Below are positions 8,550 to 17,469 of a stretch of DNA of 64,000 nucleotides, piece by piece (positions within the stretch are counted from its first letter, which is position 1; every line of letters starts with the position of its first letter). The notes below the pieces were generated by a model. The model was given only the letters and a program-made list of their open reading frames with translations. It was not told the DNA's origin and did not search any database. The stretch is from contig OX246690.1 of NCBI GenBank assembly GCA_945909635.1, positions 2,480,001 through 2,544,000 on the forward strand. Reading direction: 5' to 3'. The translations under genes and the position numbers were made by a program. The DNA comes from Clostridioides difficile_A. GTDB lineage: Bacteria; Bacillota; Clostridia; Peptostreptococcales; Peptostreptococcaceae.

Positions 8550-9932
8550 ATGTCAGTTTCAAAAACTCAAGAAAAACTTAAACAACCTAAGGATTTATAT
8601 TTCTGCTGTTCAATATTTACCTTTGTAGGACTTGCATACTATGGTATGAAGTTGGTATTATTATTATTTTTAGCTGAACAAGTATCCAAAGGTGGTTTAG
8701 GATTAACACCAGCAGAATCAGCATCAATGCTTGCATCTTTTTTGGCATGGACTTATTTTTCTCCAGTTATTGGTGGATGGGTAAGTGATAGATTTTTAGG
8801 TCCCAAAAACTGTATTATACTTGGAATGATAATGGTATCAATTGGTTATTTTTTAGGATATTTAGCAGATAGTAAAATGGATATAAATATCATGATATTC
8901 TTATCTGGATTAGGAATAGGTTTTTATAAAGGCAACCTACACACTTTGGTAGGAAATCTATATACTAATGATGACCCACGAAAAGATGGAGCTTTCTCTA
9001 TTACATACATGGCTACCAATTTAGGAACATTATTTGGACCTTTAGTATGTGGTTTAGTTGCTAATGAATGGTTTGCTATGAAAAGTGGTGCCTCTATAAA
9101 CATGTATGGTTATAGATATGTGTTCTTATTTTCATCAATTACTGTTCTAATAGGTTTATTATTTTTTATCCTTGGCAACAAAAAATTTTATAAATCTTCA
9201 AATAATAAATTTAGTAACGGAAGAGAATCTATAAAGAAATCACTTGAATATAAGAAGATGTTAGCTTCCAAACCATTAACTTTAGTTGAGAAAAAAAGAA
9301 TAGTGGTAATATTAGTCTTAGCTTTCTTTACAGTATTTTTTTGGATAGCATACAATCAAGCCTCTATGTCTATTGCCTTATATACAAAGGAACACATAAA
9401 TCTTGCTGTTGGTAATTTTCAAATCCCAACTTCATGGATAGACTCATATAATGGTCTTCTTTGTGTCATCCTTGGACCTATATCTGCTCTAGTATGGGTA
9501 AAGCTATCTCAAACTAAAAAAGGTGATTTAAGTGTACCTAAGAAGATGAGTCTAGGATTTATACTATTAGCTATTGCATTTTTATTCATGATAGTAGCAG
9601 TTATGCAAACAGGAACAGACCCTAATTCTATTCATAAGGCAAGTGTATTTTGGGTAGTTGGATTTTTAACATTCCAAAGTATAGGAGAAATTTGTTTTTC
9701 TCCAGTTGGATATGGTATGGTAAATAAACTTTCACCTGAAAAATATATTTCATTTCTAATGGGTGTTTGGTTTTTAGGTAAATTTGCAGCAAATAAATTA
9801 TCTGGTTATACACAAGCTATTATAGACCAGCTTGGTATGTTACAAGTATTCATAGTAATACCATCATTCTTATTACTATTTGGAATTATATTGCTTATAA
9901 TGAACAAAAAATTAGTAGAATTATCAAATTAA
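8550..9932 (+). CDS. Proton-dependent di-/tripeptide transporter (POT/PTR2 family, DtpT-like)
   Basis: This 460-residue, roughly 14-helix major-facilitator protein of the POT family imports di- and tripeptides with protons. It has the family signatures FVGLAYYGMKLVLLL (the ExxERFxYYG-type region in helix 1, here without the usual Glu-Arg), GGWVSDRFLG (loop 2-3) and FYKGNLHTLVGNLY near helix 4. The reading frame extends upstream to 8517, but ATG 8550 follows TCTGGAGG at the right distance, so I choose it. A near-consensus promoter sits just upstream and a bidirectional terminator just downstream. With the second POT gene and the Xaa-Pro aminopeptidase next door, it points to peptide uptake and digestion, which suits an amino-acid-fermenting clostridium. 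Confidence 0.85.
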   Translation: MSVSKTQEKLKQPKDLYFCCSIFTFVGLAYYGMKLVLLLFLAEQVSKGGLGLTPAESASMLASFLAWTYFSPVIGGWVSDRFLGPKNCIILGMIMVSIGYFLGYLADSKMDINIMIFLSGLGIGFYKGNLHTLVGNLYTNDDPRKDGAFSITYMATNLGTLFGPLVCGLVANEWFAMKSGASINMYGYRYVFLFSSITVLIGLLFFILGNKKFYKSSNNKFSNGRESIKKSLEYKKMLASKPLTLVEKKRIVVILVLAFFTVFFWIAYNQASMSIALYTKEHINLAVGNFQIPTSWIDSYNGLLCVILGPISALVWVKLSQTKKGDLSVPKKMSLGFILLAIAFLFMIVAVMQTGTDPNSIHKASVFWVVGFLTFQSIGEICFSPVGYGMVNKLSPEKYISFLMGVWFLGKFAANKLSGYTQAIIDQLGMLQVFIVIPSFLLLFGIILLIMNKKLVELSN

Positions 9933-9962
9933 AAACTTTTTCTAAATAGAGTAAAAAATACA

Positions 9963-10003
9963 ATAAAAAATCGAGGTACATAATACCTCGATTTTTTATT
10001 ATA
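9963..10003. terminator. Bidirectional intrinsic terminator
   Basis: A stem AAAAAATCGAGGTA pairing with TACCTCGATTTTTT lies between the convergent POT transporter and Xaa-Pro aminopeptidase genes, with A/T runs suited to both directions. Confidence 0.9.
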
Positions 10004-10015
10004 TTTAGTTACAAA

Positions 10016-11809
10016 CTATATAGCTCTAGTATATACTTTTAACCATTCTCTTTCTTCATCAGTTAAGAAAGAAGATATTTTATCATAAACTAGTTTATGA
10101 TACCAGTTTAAATAATCTTTTTCATCTTGATTCATTAACTCTGGAACTATACCATCTAAGTCAATAGGAGCTAATGTAACAACTTCAAACTCCATAAATT
10201 GACCATAGAAGTTCTTTTCAGCTTTTCTAACTACTATTTCATTCTCTGTTCTTATACCATGAGAACCTTCTATATATATACCTGGTTCATTAGTAGTTAC
10301 CATTCCTTCTTCAAGAACTGCACTATCAAATCTTTCAGGTACTACTCTCCATCTAAATCCATTTGGTGCTTCATGAACATTTAGCACAAATCCTATACCA
10401 TGTCCAGTTCCACACTGATAATCTATTCCCATATTCCACATACAACTTCTAGATAATATATCTAAATTATACCCTCTACAACCATGTAAAAACTTGACTT
10501 TAGAAAGATTTATCATACCTCTTGCCACAGAAGTAAAGTGTAGTTTTAACTCATCACTTATAGGTCCTAATACTGTAGTTCTAGTTATATCAGTAGTTCC
10601 ATCATAATATTGTCCACCTGAATCTACTAAGAATAACCCTTCAGCTTCTAACTTATAGTTTGATTCTGGAGTAGCACTATAGTGCATCATAGCTGCATGC
10701 TCTTTATATGCAGCTATTGTATTGAAACTTGGCTCAAAGAAACCTTCTTGTTCTCTTCTTAAGTTTTCTAATTTTTCAGTAGCACTTATTTCAGTTATTT
10801 CAATTTTACCAACATTTGTCTTTAACCAGTACATGAATTTAGTGAAAGCTACACCATCTTTAATGTGTGAGTTTCTTATATTTTCTAATTCTATTTCATT
10901 TTTTTGTGCTTTAAAGAACATTACTGGATTAAATTCATCAACCTTCTCAACTTCACAAGGTATGTTATTGTAAATCGCATAGTTAAGCTTAGTTCCATCT
11001 ACTAAAACTTTTTCAGCCTTGTCTATAGATTTTACAAACTCATATACATCATTATATGGCTTTATTTGAACATTCTCTTTAGCTAGTTCATTTAATATTT
11101 CTTCATTTAATTTGCTCTCATCAACAAATAGGTAAACTTCTTTTAAAGTTATTACTGCATAAGAAAGTACAACTGGATTGTATTTAACATCTCCACCTCT
11201 TATGTTAAACAACCATGCTATATCATCAAGAGTAGTTATTACATGAGTAGAAGTACCCTTTTCACTCATTTTTTCTCTTAATCTACTTAATTTTGAACTA
11301 AAACTTTCTCCACAATATTTAACATCTAATAAGAATGCCTTACTATCTGATAAAGCAGGTCTATCTTTCCATACACTATCTATTAAATCATATTGGTATT
11401 CTACCTTTATTCCTTTTTTAGATAATTTTTCAGCTAATGTAGCTCCTTCTCTAGCACATATAACTCTACCATCAAACCCTAAAGTTCCACCTTCAGGAAT
11501 ATTTGTATATAAATATTCATCTGTAGTTGGGCAGCCTTCTTGTCCCATTTTAAATAATTTTATAGTACTTCCTTCTAATTGAGACTCTGCCTGTATGAAA
11601 TATCTTCCATCTGTCCATAATCCAGCTTCATCTTTAGTAACAATAACTGTACCAGCTGAACCATTAAATCCTGATATAAATTCTCTTGATTTAAAGTAAT
11701 CTCCTACATATTCACTTTGATGATTATCAGAAGATGGAATCATATAGGCATCTATATTTTTTTCTTCCATAAGTCTTCTTAATTCACTTAATCTGTCTTT
11801 TATATTCAC
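10016..11809 (-). CDS. Xaa-Pro aminopeptidase (M24B metallopeptidase)
   Basis: This 597-residue cytoplasmic enzyme removes an N-terminal residue from peptides whose second residue is proline. It has the three-domain layout of the long eukaryote-like form: two creatinase-type N-terminal domains (about 1-140 and 150-300) and a catalytic pita-bread domain from about 310. The dinuclear metal site is visible as Asp in VDSGGQYYDGTTDITRT (two Asp), His in CGTGHGIGFVLNVHE, and Glu in TTNEPGIYIEG and RTENEIV. Translation starts at GTG 11809 with GAGGAGG about 8 nt upstream. It lies between two peptide transporters and probably helps break down proline-containing peptides feeding Stickland fermentation. 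Confidence 0.92.
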   Translation of the reverse strand: MNIKDRLSELRRLMEEKNIDAYMIPSSDNHQSEYVGDYFKSREFISGFNGSAGTVIVTKDEAGLWTDGRYFIQAESQLEGSTIKLFKMGQEGCPTTDEYLYTNIPEGGTLGFDGRVICAREGATLAEKLSKKGIKVEYQYDLIDSVWKDRPALSDSKAFLLDVKYCGESFSSKLSRLREKMSEKGTSTHVITTLDDIAWLFNIRGGDVKYNPVVLSYAVITLKEVYLFVDESKLNEEILNELAKENVQIKPYNDVYEFVKSIDKAEKVLVDGTKLNYAIYNNIPCEVEKVDEFNPVMFFKAQKNEIELENIRNSHIKDGVAFTKFMYWLKTNVGKIEITEISATEKLENLRREQEGFFEPSFNTIAAYKEHAAMMHYSATPESNYKLEAEGLFLVDSGGQYYDGTTDITRTTVLGPISDELKLHFTSVARGMINLSKVKFLHGCRGYNLDILSRSCMWNMGIDYQCGTGHGIGFVLNVHEAPNGFRWRVVPERFDSAVLEEGMVTTNEPGIYIEGSHGIRTENEIVVRKAEKNFYGQFMEFEVVTLAPIDLDGIVPELMNQDEKDYLNWYHKLVYDKISSFLTDEEREWLKVYTRAI

Positions 11810-11978
11810 AACAAGACCTCCTCAAAATAATAGTTTTAATAACTAAATATATAAGTATGTAAAGTTTATTACATAAATATTTCTCTTATAATTTATATAA
11901 ATCTTATACACTCTAATTATCACAATTATAATTTTAATTATATTATGTATCTGTGTAAAGCTTTTTTTCATAATTAAA

Positions 11979-12024
11979 GAGGAAATTACATTTTTATTTT
12001 ATATTTAAATGTAATTTCCTTTAT
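11979..12024 (-). terminator. Intrinsic terminator after the second POT transporter
   Basis: A stem AGGAAATTACATTT pairing with AAATGTAATTTCCT is flanked by A/T-rich tracts just past the transporter stop codon. The U-tract on the minus side is interrupted, so efficiency is uncertain. Confidence 0.6.
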
Positions 12025-12044
12025 TTTCACTAATTTAGTATGAA

Positions 12045-13436
12045 TTATTCTTCTTTTGTTAATAAATCCATAGCCATTAATTTTGTTAATATATTTCTTA
12101 TTCCTAATAATATTAAACCAAATATTATTAATACTGATGCTATTCCTCCAAATATCTGTAAAAAACCAAGTGTAGCTGTAAAACCAGCAATTTTCCCTGA
12201 TAATAAACTCGCAAAGAAACTTGTTAAATACCATGCTCCCATAGATAATGTAGCATACTTAGCTGGAGCTAATTTATTAAACATCGCAAGTCCTATAGGA
12301 GACAAAAATAATTCACCTACTGTTGTAAATATATAAGTTACTACTATAAACAACATGCTAGCCTTTACCATTCCATTTGGACCGTTAGCTAATGTAGAAA
12401 ATACCATCACTATAAAACCAACACCCATTATTATCATTCCTAAACCCATTTTAACTGGAATAGAAAAGTCACCTCTTTTAGTATTAGATAATTTAACCCA
12501 TAAAGCAGCTAATACTGGGCATAAAGCTACACATAATATAGCATTTAGTGATGTAAGCCATGCTACTGGCATTTCAAATCCAAATACAGTTCTATTTACA
12601 TTATCCCTTACATAAATCATAAATGAACTTTGTGTTTGATAGTATGCTGTCCAGAATAAGACCACAAATAAAAATAAAACAACCATTGCTATTATTCTAT
12701 TTTTCTCTAACTTAGTAAGTGGTCCATACTCAATTTTTTCACCTTTATTTCCTTTAGTAACAGGATGTTTTCCAATTTCATTTAGTAATTTTGGCGCAAG
12801 AAGTGTAAATATAATCATACCTAACATCATACCTATACCACAAATTAAAAACGCCATCTTGTATCCATAAGATACTATATCACCACTTGCTCCTCTTACT
12901 GCAAAGACATTATCAGAAAGCAATCCACATATTATTGGAGCTATAAATGCTCCTACATTTACTGCCATATAGAATAAACTGTATGCTGCATCTTTTCTCG
13001 ATACATCAGTTTTAGGATATATATCCCCAACTATATTTGAACAACTTGATTTAAAAAAACCATTTCCTAAAATGATTATTGATAGGCCTACCCAAACCAT
13101 TGCAATAGATGTTGATGAAGCAAATAGTACAAAATCGCCTATTGCTATTAAAAGTGCACCTATAGAAATACATTTTTGTTGACCTAAAACTTTATCTGCT
13201 AACCAGCCACCAACTAATGGCGTAAGATATATAAGACCTGTAAATAATCCAAACATAGATGTTGCTTCTTGTGTAGAAAGGCCTAAACCGCCTTGAGCTA
13301 TACTTGCTGTAAAAAATAATACCAATAAAGCTGTTAAACCATAATAACTAAATCTCTCCCATAAAATTGTCATGCAAATAAGCCAAAAACTCTTCGGATG
13401 ACCAACTTTTTTAGATACGCTTTCTGTATTTGACAT
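12045..13436 (-). CDS. Proton-dependent oligopeptide transporter (POT/PTR2 family)
   Basis: This 463-residue multi-helix transporter is a paralogue of the one at 8550-9932. It keeps the canonical helix-1 proton-coupling motif ExxERFSYYG (WERFSYYGLTALLVLFF) and GGWLADKVLG, and has the fourth-helix region FFKSSCSNIVGDIY followed by YSLFYMAVNVGAFIAP. This makes it a more typical family member than its neighbour, which lacks the Glu-Arg pair. The frame opens at 13496, but ATG 13436 (MSNTES) is preceded by GAGGGGG about 9 nt away and is the better start. It faces the same peptide-utilisation genes and has its own terminator. Confidence 0.88.
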   Translation of the reverse strand: MSNTESVSKKVGHPKSFWLICMTILWERFSYYGLTALLVLFFTASIAQGGLGLSTQEATSMFGLFTGLIYLTPLVGGWLADKVLGQQKCISIGALLIAIGDFVLFASSTSIAMVWVGLSIIILGNGFFKSSCSNIVGDIYPKTDVSRKDAAYSLFYMAVNVGAFIAPIICGLLSDNVFAVRGASGDIVSYGYKMAFLICGIGMMLGMIIFTLLAPKLLNEIGKHPVTKGNKGEKIEYGPLTKLEKNRIIAMVVLFLFVVLFWTAYYQTQSSFMIYVRDNVNRTVFGFEMPVAWLTSLNAILCVALCPVLAALWVKLSNTKRGDFSIPVKMGLGMIIMGVGFIVMVFSTLANGPNGMVKASMLFIVVTYIFTTVGELFLSPIGLAMFNKLAPAKYATLSMGAWYLTSFFASLLSGKIAGFTATLGFLQIFGGIASVLIIFGLILLGIRNILTKLMAMDLLTKEE

Positions 13437-13803
13437 AAAAAAACGCCCCCTCATTGTTTTTATAGTTAAATTTAGTACTAAGATTACATTAATCATTTTA
13501 GTACATACTTATAATATCATCTTTTTTATGTTTACTCAATAGATTACCATCAGTATTTTCATTTTTTTTTTATTATTTTTAAAATTATGAAAAATATTAT
13601 TTTTCCAGTATTTTAAACTAAAAATATTAATATATATATATTTAAATAATATCTTTAATATTTAATTTTTTTTGTATTTATTTTTTTGATTTTCATTTAT
13701 TTTTATTTAAATAATTCAATTCTGAAATATTTTTTATTAACCTTTTTTGCAAGTTATTTTTTTATCAATTCATGTGTGTAAATTGTTTTTATCATGAAAT
13801 AAC
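13437..13803. other. Very AT-rich spacer between POT transporter and PrsA genes
   Basis: About 370 bp contain long T/A homopolymer runs (13560-13790) and no usable reading frame. It must hold the promoter of the leftward transporter gene. No clear regulatory palindrome or RNA fold stands out. Confidence 0.5.
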
Positions 13804-13847
13804 AAAAGCTATTTTAAATTCTCTATTTGAGAACAAAAATAGCTTTT
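13804..13847 (-). terminator. Intrinsic terminator after prsA
   Basis: AAAAGCTATTTT (13804-13815) pairs with AAAATAGCTTTT (13836-13847) about 45 bp past the foldase stop codon, with flanking A/T runs. Confidence 0.75.
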
Positions 13848-13890
13848 ATCTATATATCAAAATTTTCTTTTTTTAATAAATTGACTTAAA

Positions 13891-15033
13891 TTATTGTTTA
13901 GCTTTCATTTGGTATTTATCTGTAATTTTAACTTTATATTTTTCTTTTAAATTTGTTATAAGTAAATTTTGTTTTTCTGATGTTAGACTACTTACTAAAT
14001 CTGATTTTATTTCTTCGAATGGTTGATATTTTTCATCTGTCTTCTTAATTATATGATATCCATAATCACTTTCTACAAGTTTACTAGATATTTCACCTTT
14101 TTTCAATGCAAATGCAGCCTTTTCAAAAGACTCAACCATCTGACCTTTACCAAAGAATCCTAAATCTCCACCTGACTCTGCACTACTATCTTCAGAATAC
14201 TTTTTGGCTAGAGTAGCAAAGTCTTCTCCAGCTTGTGCTTTTTTAAGTATCTCTTCAGCTTCTTTTTTAAGTTCAGCTTTTTTACTATCACTAACTTGTT
14301 TACCTTTATCATCAACAGTTTTTATTAAAATATGTGAAGCTCTAACCTGTAAATAATTGCTCTTGTTTTTATTGTAATAATTCTCAGCTTCTTTATCAGT
14401 CACTTTTGCTTTTTCACTTAAGTATTTTGATGCTACTAGTTCTTTTTTCATATCAGCTTTTATATATTTTTCAGTCAAATCAAACTGTTTTAAAAATTCT
14501 TCTTTAGTCATGCCCATTGCAGATTCTATGTTAGTCATTAAATTATTATATTGAGCATCTAGTTCATCATTAGTTATACTTACTTTTTCTTTAGTTGCTT
14601 CAGTAGATAATATGTCAGACGTAATCATAGTCTCAATCATATTTGATTCATATGAACGTATTTCATCATCACTCATAGTAGTTTTTGCATTTAAATAAAA
14701 TAATGGCTCCATTCTTTTTCTCAACATCTCACCTGTTATTTTTTTATCCCCAATAGTAGCCACTGCTTCATTGCTACTATAATGCTTTGAAGTGGCTGGT
14801 AACTTTCTCCCAGCTTCTTTGCCAAAAACATAACCTCCACCTAAGCATATAGTTCCTACTGCAACAATTGCTACAACTGCTTTAATTGTTTTGTTACTTA
14901 GTTTTATTTCTCTTTTCTTGACTTTGTTGTCAGTGTTTTTTTCATCTGACACATCATCTTTTTTAGAACTTACATTATCTGACTTTTTAATTTCATCTAA
15001 TGAATTTTCTTTTGGATTTTTTTCTTCAGACAT
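13891..15033 (-). CDS. prsA: PrsA/SurA-type peptidyl-prolyl cis-trans isomerase, membrane-anchored foldase
   Basis: This 380-residue extracytoplasmic chaperone helps secreted proteins fold after export. A highly charged cytoplasmic head (residues 1-45, Lys/Asp/Glu/Asn-rich) precedes one transmembrane helix (about 49-70). A SurA-like helical domain with the TIGDKKITGEML signature follows (about 88-225), and then a parvulin (PpiC) domain (about 230-330) with RASHILIKT, YSEDSSAESGGDLGFF and the closing YGYHIIKK. Classical PrsA is a lipoprotein, but here the residues before the only membrane-segment cysteine (VGTIC) do not form a lipobox, so anchoring is by the helix. AAGGAGG upstream of ATG 15033 supports the start. 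It is a single-gene unit with its own terminator and has no obvious link to the tail cluster. Confidence 0.85.
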   Translation of the reverse strand: MSEEKNPKENSLDEIKKSDNVSSKKDDVSDEKNTDNKVKKREIKLSNKTIKAVVAIVAVGTICLGGGYVFGKEAGRKLPATSKHYSSNEAVATIGDKKITGEMLRKRMEPLFYLNAKTTMSDDEIRSYESNMIETMITSDILSTEATKEKVSITNDELDAQYNNLMTNIESAMGMTKEEFLKQFDLTEKYIKADMKKELVASKYLSEKAKVTDKEAENYYNKNKSNYLQVRASHILIKTVDDKGKQVSDSKKAELKKEAEEILKKAQAGEDFATLAKKYSEDSSAESGGDLGFFGKGQMVESFEKAAFALKKGEISSKLVESDYGYHIIKKTDEKYQPFEEIKSDLVSSLTSEKQNLLITNLKEKYKVKITDKYQMKAKQ

Positions 15034-15143
15034 TAATATCCTCCTTAATTTTGTTTGTACAATACTTCACTTTTATTATTTTACATTAAAATAATATTAA
15101 ATGTGTGAATCAGAAATGAAACTCTCATGAATTTAAAATGAAA

Positions 15144-16250
15144 TTAAATATTTCTCAAACTATATCTTATAAAATTTCTTCCTACTTTTGTATCTCCATA
15201 CTTTAACATCTGTATAACTTCATTTTTTTCTTTTTGCAAATAAATAGAACATTCTTCTAAAGACTTAAATATCTCTAATACTTCGCCTTTTTTATTTACT
15301 AATTCAATCTTTTTCTTTCCACCTCTTTTGATTATAGACTTATATTTTTTAAAATATTCATCATACTCCTCATCGATACATTCAAATTTATAATTCATTT
15401 TTAATGCCTCAATTTTATCATTGGTTAAAATTTCATTTCTCTTTTTATCAGAAAGTCTTGTACTAAATATCTTATCATTTAGAATATTAAATATCTCAGA
15501 TGGAGATTTACTATTTTCTAAATAGCTCCATTCATTTTTACAATACTCTTCTATATTTAACACTTTACTTAAATACTTTATGGCATCTCCAAAATAATCC
15601 ATATATCCATATTTTAAATTTTCTCTTATATATCCTAATGGTACTTTAAGGGCTTTGCTACATTGTATATGTGTATCAAAAATATTTTCTTCTTTAGTAT
15701 ACAAGTTTATTGCTTTTATACTTTTTCCCCTTTTTATTTTTATTTCTTTTATGTAATCTAAATCTTCTTCTGCTAGGTATTCACTTGTTTCACATATTTG
15801 TTTTTCTTCAATACGACTTTTTAATAAAACACAACTTTCTCCTTGGTCAAGTTCTTCAACTTTTTTTGAATCATCTTTTTTATTTTTAATTAATGTTTCC
15901 TTATCTCCATCACTTATATATTTATCAATAATTACTGTTTCCACTTTATTCAATATTTTATTATCATTATTAACATTTGTTTTTTTTATACATGGTACTT
16001 CGTTTTCATTACTACATACTATATCTTCCTTATCTAAAATTTTATCATCTTCATTAGACAAAAATATTTCTTGTTCTAAAACTTTAACTTCTTTATTTTC
16101 AATTTCTTTTTTATCAGTTAATACTTGTTCCTTTTCGATTAACTCTTCTTTATATAATCCCTCTTCATTTTTTAATACTATTTCACCTTCTTCTTCTGCT
16201 TTATCAAATTTTTGTCTTTTTTTCATAATACCAAACAACTTTTTTAACAC
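15144..16250 (-). CDS. Acidic/lysine-rich protein with two NUMOD1-like repeats, function unknown
   Basis: I do not recognise this 368-residue protein as a known family. Residues 1-175 are low-complexity and charged (Glu, Lys, Asp, Asn) and probably disordered. The C-terminal part contains two stretches shaped like NUMOD1 modules, the small DNA-binding repeats of homing endonucleases (hydrophobic strand, linker, a SLEEC-type helix, then a second helix). One begins at IKAINLYTKEENIFD and is followed by IQCSKALKV and IRENLKYG; the other begins at IELVNKKGEVLEIFKSLEE and is followed by VIQMLKYGDTKVG. No nuclease catalytic motif (HNH or GIY-YIG) is visible. The start is GTG 16250 with AGGAGG upstream. 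It could be a DNA-binding regulator or a relic of a mobile gene. Confidence 0.5.
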   Translation of the reverse strand: MLKKLFGIMKKRQKFDKAEEEGEIVLKNEEGLYKEELIEKEQVLTDKKEIENKEVKVLEQEIFLSNEDDKILDKEDIVCSNENEVPCIKKTNVNNDNKILNKVETVIIDKYISDGDKETLIKNKKDDSKKVEELDQGESCVLLKSRIEEKQICETSEYLAEEDLDYIKEIKIKRGKSIKAINLYTKEENIFDTHIQCSKALKVPLGYIRENLKYGYMDYFGDAIKYLSKVLNIEEYCKNEWSYLENSKSPSEIFNILNDKIFSTRLSDKKRNEILTNDKIEALKMNYKFECIDEEYDEYFKKYKSIIKRGGKKKIELVNKKGEVLEIFKSLEECSIYLQKEKNEVIQMLKYGDTKVGRNFIRYSLRNI

Positions 16251-16332
16251 TCAAGGTTCCTCCTAATACTTTCTATACCCTTATATTGCCATATAAAATA
16301 TTACTTTGTCAAAACTCTTATTTAGTATATAA

Positions 16333-16767
16333 CTACTTATTACTATTTTCTTGATAATTTCTTGATAAATCAGTTTTCCATATAACATAGTCTACAGCTA
16401 TTCCAAGTGCAAGCATTATCCTTCTTATTGATAAATTCTCTATATCAAAATCATCTTCTGTGACTTTTTCATAATCACTTTTTGGCATAATAGCTTCCAT
16501 AATCTTATTTAAAACCATGTCTTTTGCTAAATCACACTCTTTCGAAAAATGTTCTTCATTATCACATAATGATTGTGCTAAAATAACTAGTAACCTTCCC
16601 ACAGTTAAAAAACCATGTTTTAGACTAAAGTTTTCATTATTATTGATTTCACCATAAATCTTATTTATAATATTATCTACTATATTAGTAACTATCTTGT
16701 TATCTTCTTCATTTATCTTTTTGATTTGTTCTAAAATAGTTTCTTCTTGTATATTTTTATTACACAT
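16333..16767 (-). CDS. Small helical protein of unknown function
   Basis: This 144-residue, predicted all-helical, acidic protein has no recognised domain, signal peptide or clear membrane helix; the segment around IMLALGIAVDYVIW is amphipathic and too short to be sure. AAAGGAATGG before ATG 16767 supports translation. It lies 82 bp upstream of the NUMOD1-like gene on the same strand and may share its transcript. Confidence 0.5.
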   Translation of the reverse strand: MCNKNIQEETILEQIKKINEEDNKIVTNIVDNIINKIYGEINNNENFSLKHGFLTVGRLLVILAQSLCDNEEHFSKECDLAKDMVLNKIMEAIMPKSDYEKVTEDDFDIENLSIRRIMLALGIAVDYVIWKTDLSRNYQENSNK

Positions 16768-17032
16768 ATTTATTCACCATTCCTTTATTTAAAATTTTGC
16801 TTATAGCATAAAACTAAACATTTTATAACCTATTAATTGTTGTTTGCGACTGTTTGATGTTATATAATAATAATCAAGCGTATATAAAAGTTATATAAAA
16901 TATATAAATTAAAATTCATAGTGTAGATTCAATTATATTATTCAAATACATAATGTAAATTATTTATCATGTAAATTGTCTATTAATACTCTATCAGAAT
17001 TTATAAAAATAATATTTAAAAGGAGAAAGTAT

Positions 17033-17410
17033 ATGAAATATTCAACAATGGGTATGAAAGCAGTAAATACAAAAGAAAATGACAATAAATTTTCTAGTGG
17101 CATATTTTTAGAGCTGTACACGTTAAATTTAATGATAAAAAAAGACGATTGTGTTTATGGGAAAGAAGTTACAGATTACATAGGTAGTTTTAATTTGTCT
17201 TGGAAACCTAGTAACGGAACCATGTATCCAATAATAGAAAAAATGCTCACAAAGGGTCTTATTGAAGTTGCAACAAAAAAAGAACGTAAAAAACTCTATA
17301 AGATAACTGAAAAAGGAAGAATCTACTACAATGAGAGGGCTGCTGAGTTTAAACAAATGCTAATAGAATCGGCAAACTTTTATAATACCATTGCAAGTGA
17401 ATTAGAATAA
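17033..17410 (+). CDS. PadR-family-like transcriptional regulator
   Basis: This 125-residue protein has the PadR winged-helix pattern: a helical entry (FLELYTLNLMIKKDDCVYGKEV), a recognition region with the family's PSNGTMYPIIEKMLTKGLIE, and a wing (KERKKLYKITEKGRIYYNER). PadR proteins are usually small dimeric repressors. The frame opens at 16976, but ATG 17033 follows AAAAGGAG, so I choose it. It is the only rightward gene in the 44 kb between the PfoR/POT region and the window's end. It faces the sigma-like gene tail-to-tail, so it is a candidate regulator of the contractile-tail cluster, though this rests on position only. Confidence 0.75.
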   Translation: MKYSTMGMKAVNTKENDNKFSSGIFLELYTLNLMIKKDDCVYGKEVTDYIGSFNLSWKPSNGTMYPIIEKMLTKGLIEVATKKERKKLYKITEKGRIYYNERAAEFKQMLIESANFYNTIASELE

Positions 17411-17417
17411 TTCCAAA

Positions 17418-17448
17418 GAAGACCACTCTTCAAGTTAGAGTGGTCTAA
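17418..17448. terminator. Hairpin between convergent PadR-like and sigma-like genes
   Basis: AGACCACTCT pairs perfectly with AGAGTGGTCT around a 7-nt loop. The following tract is only modestly T-rich, so it is a probable but not textbook terminator for one or both genes. Confidence 0.6.
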
Positions 17449-17469
17449 ATTTCATATCAGTAATACTTC

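Noticed and set aside
11986..12234. Leftward 82-residue frame at the end of the POT transporter
   Set aside because: It overlaps the transporter in another frame, has biased composition and no ribosome site.
16768..17032. Prophage attachment site at the left border of the cluster
   Set aside because: No integrase and no tRNA end are near, and the other border is outside the window, so a repeat cannot be tested.
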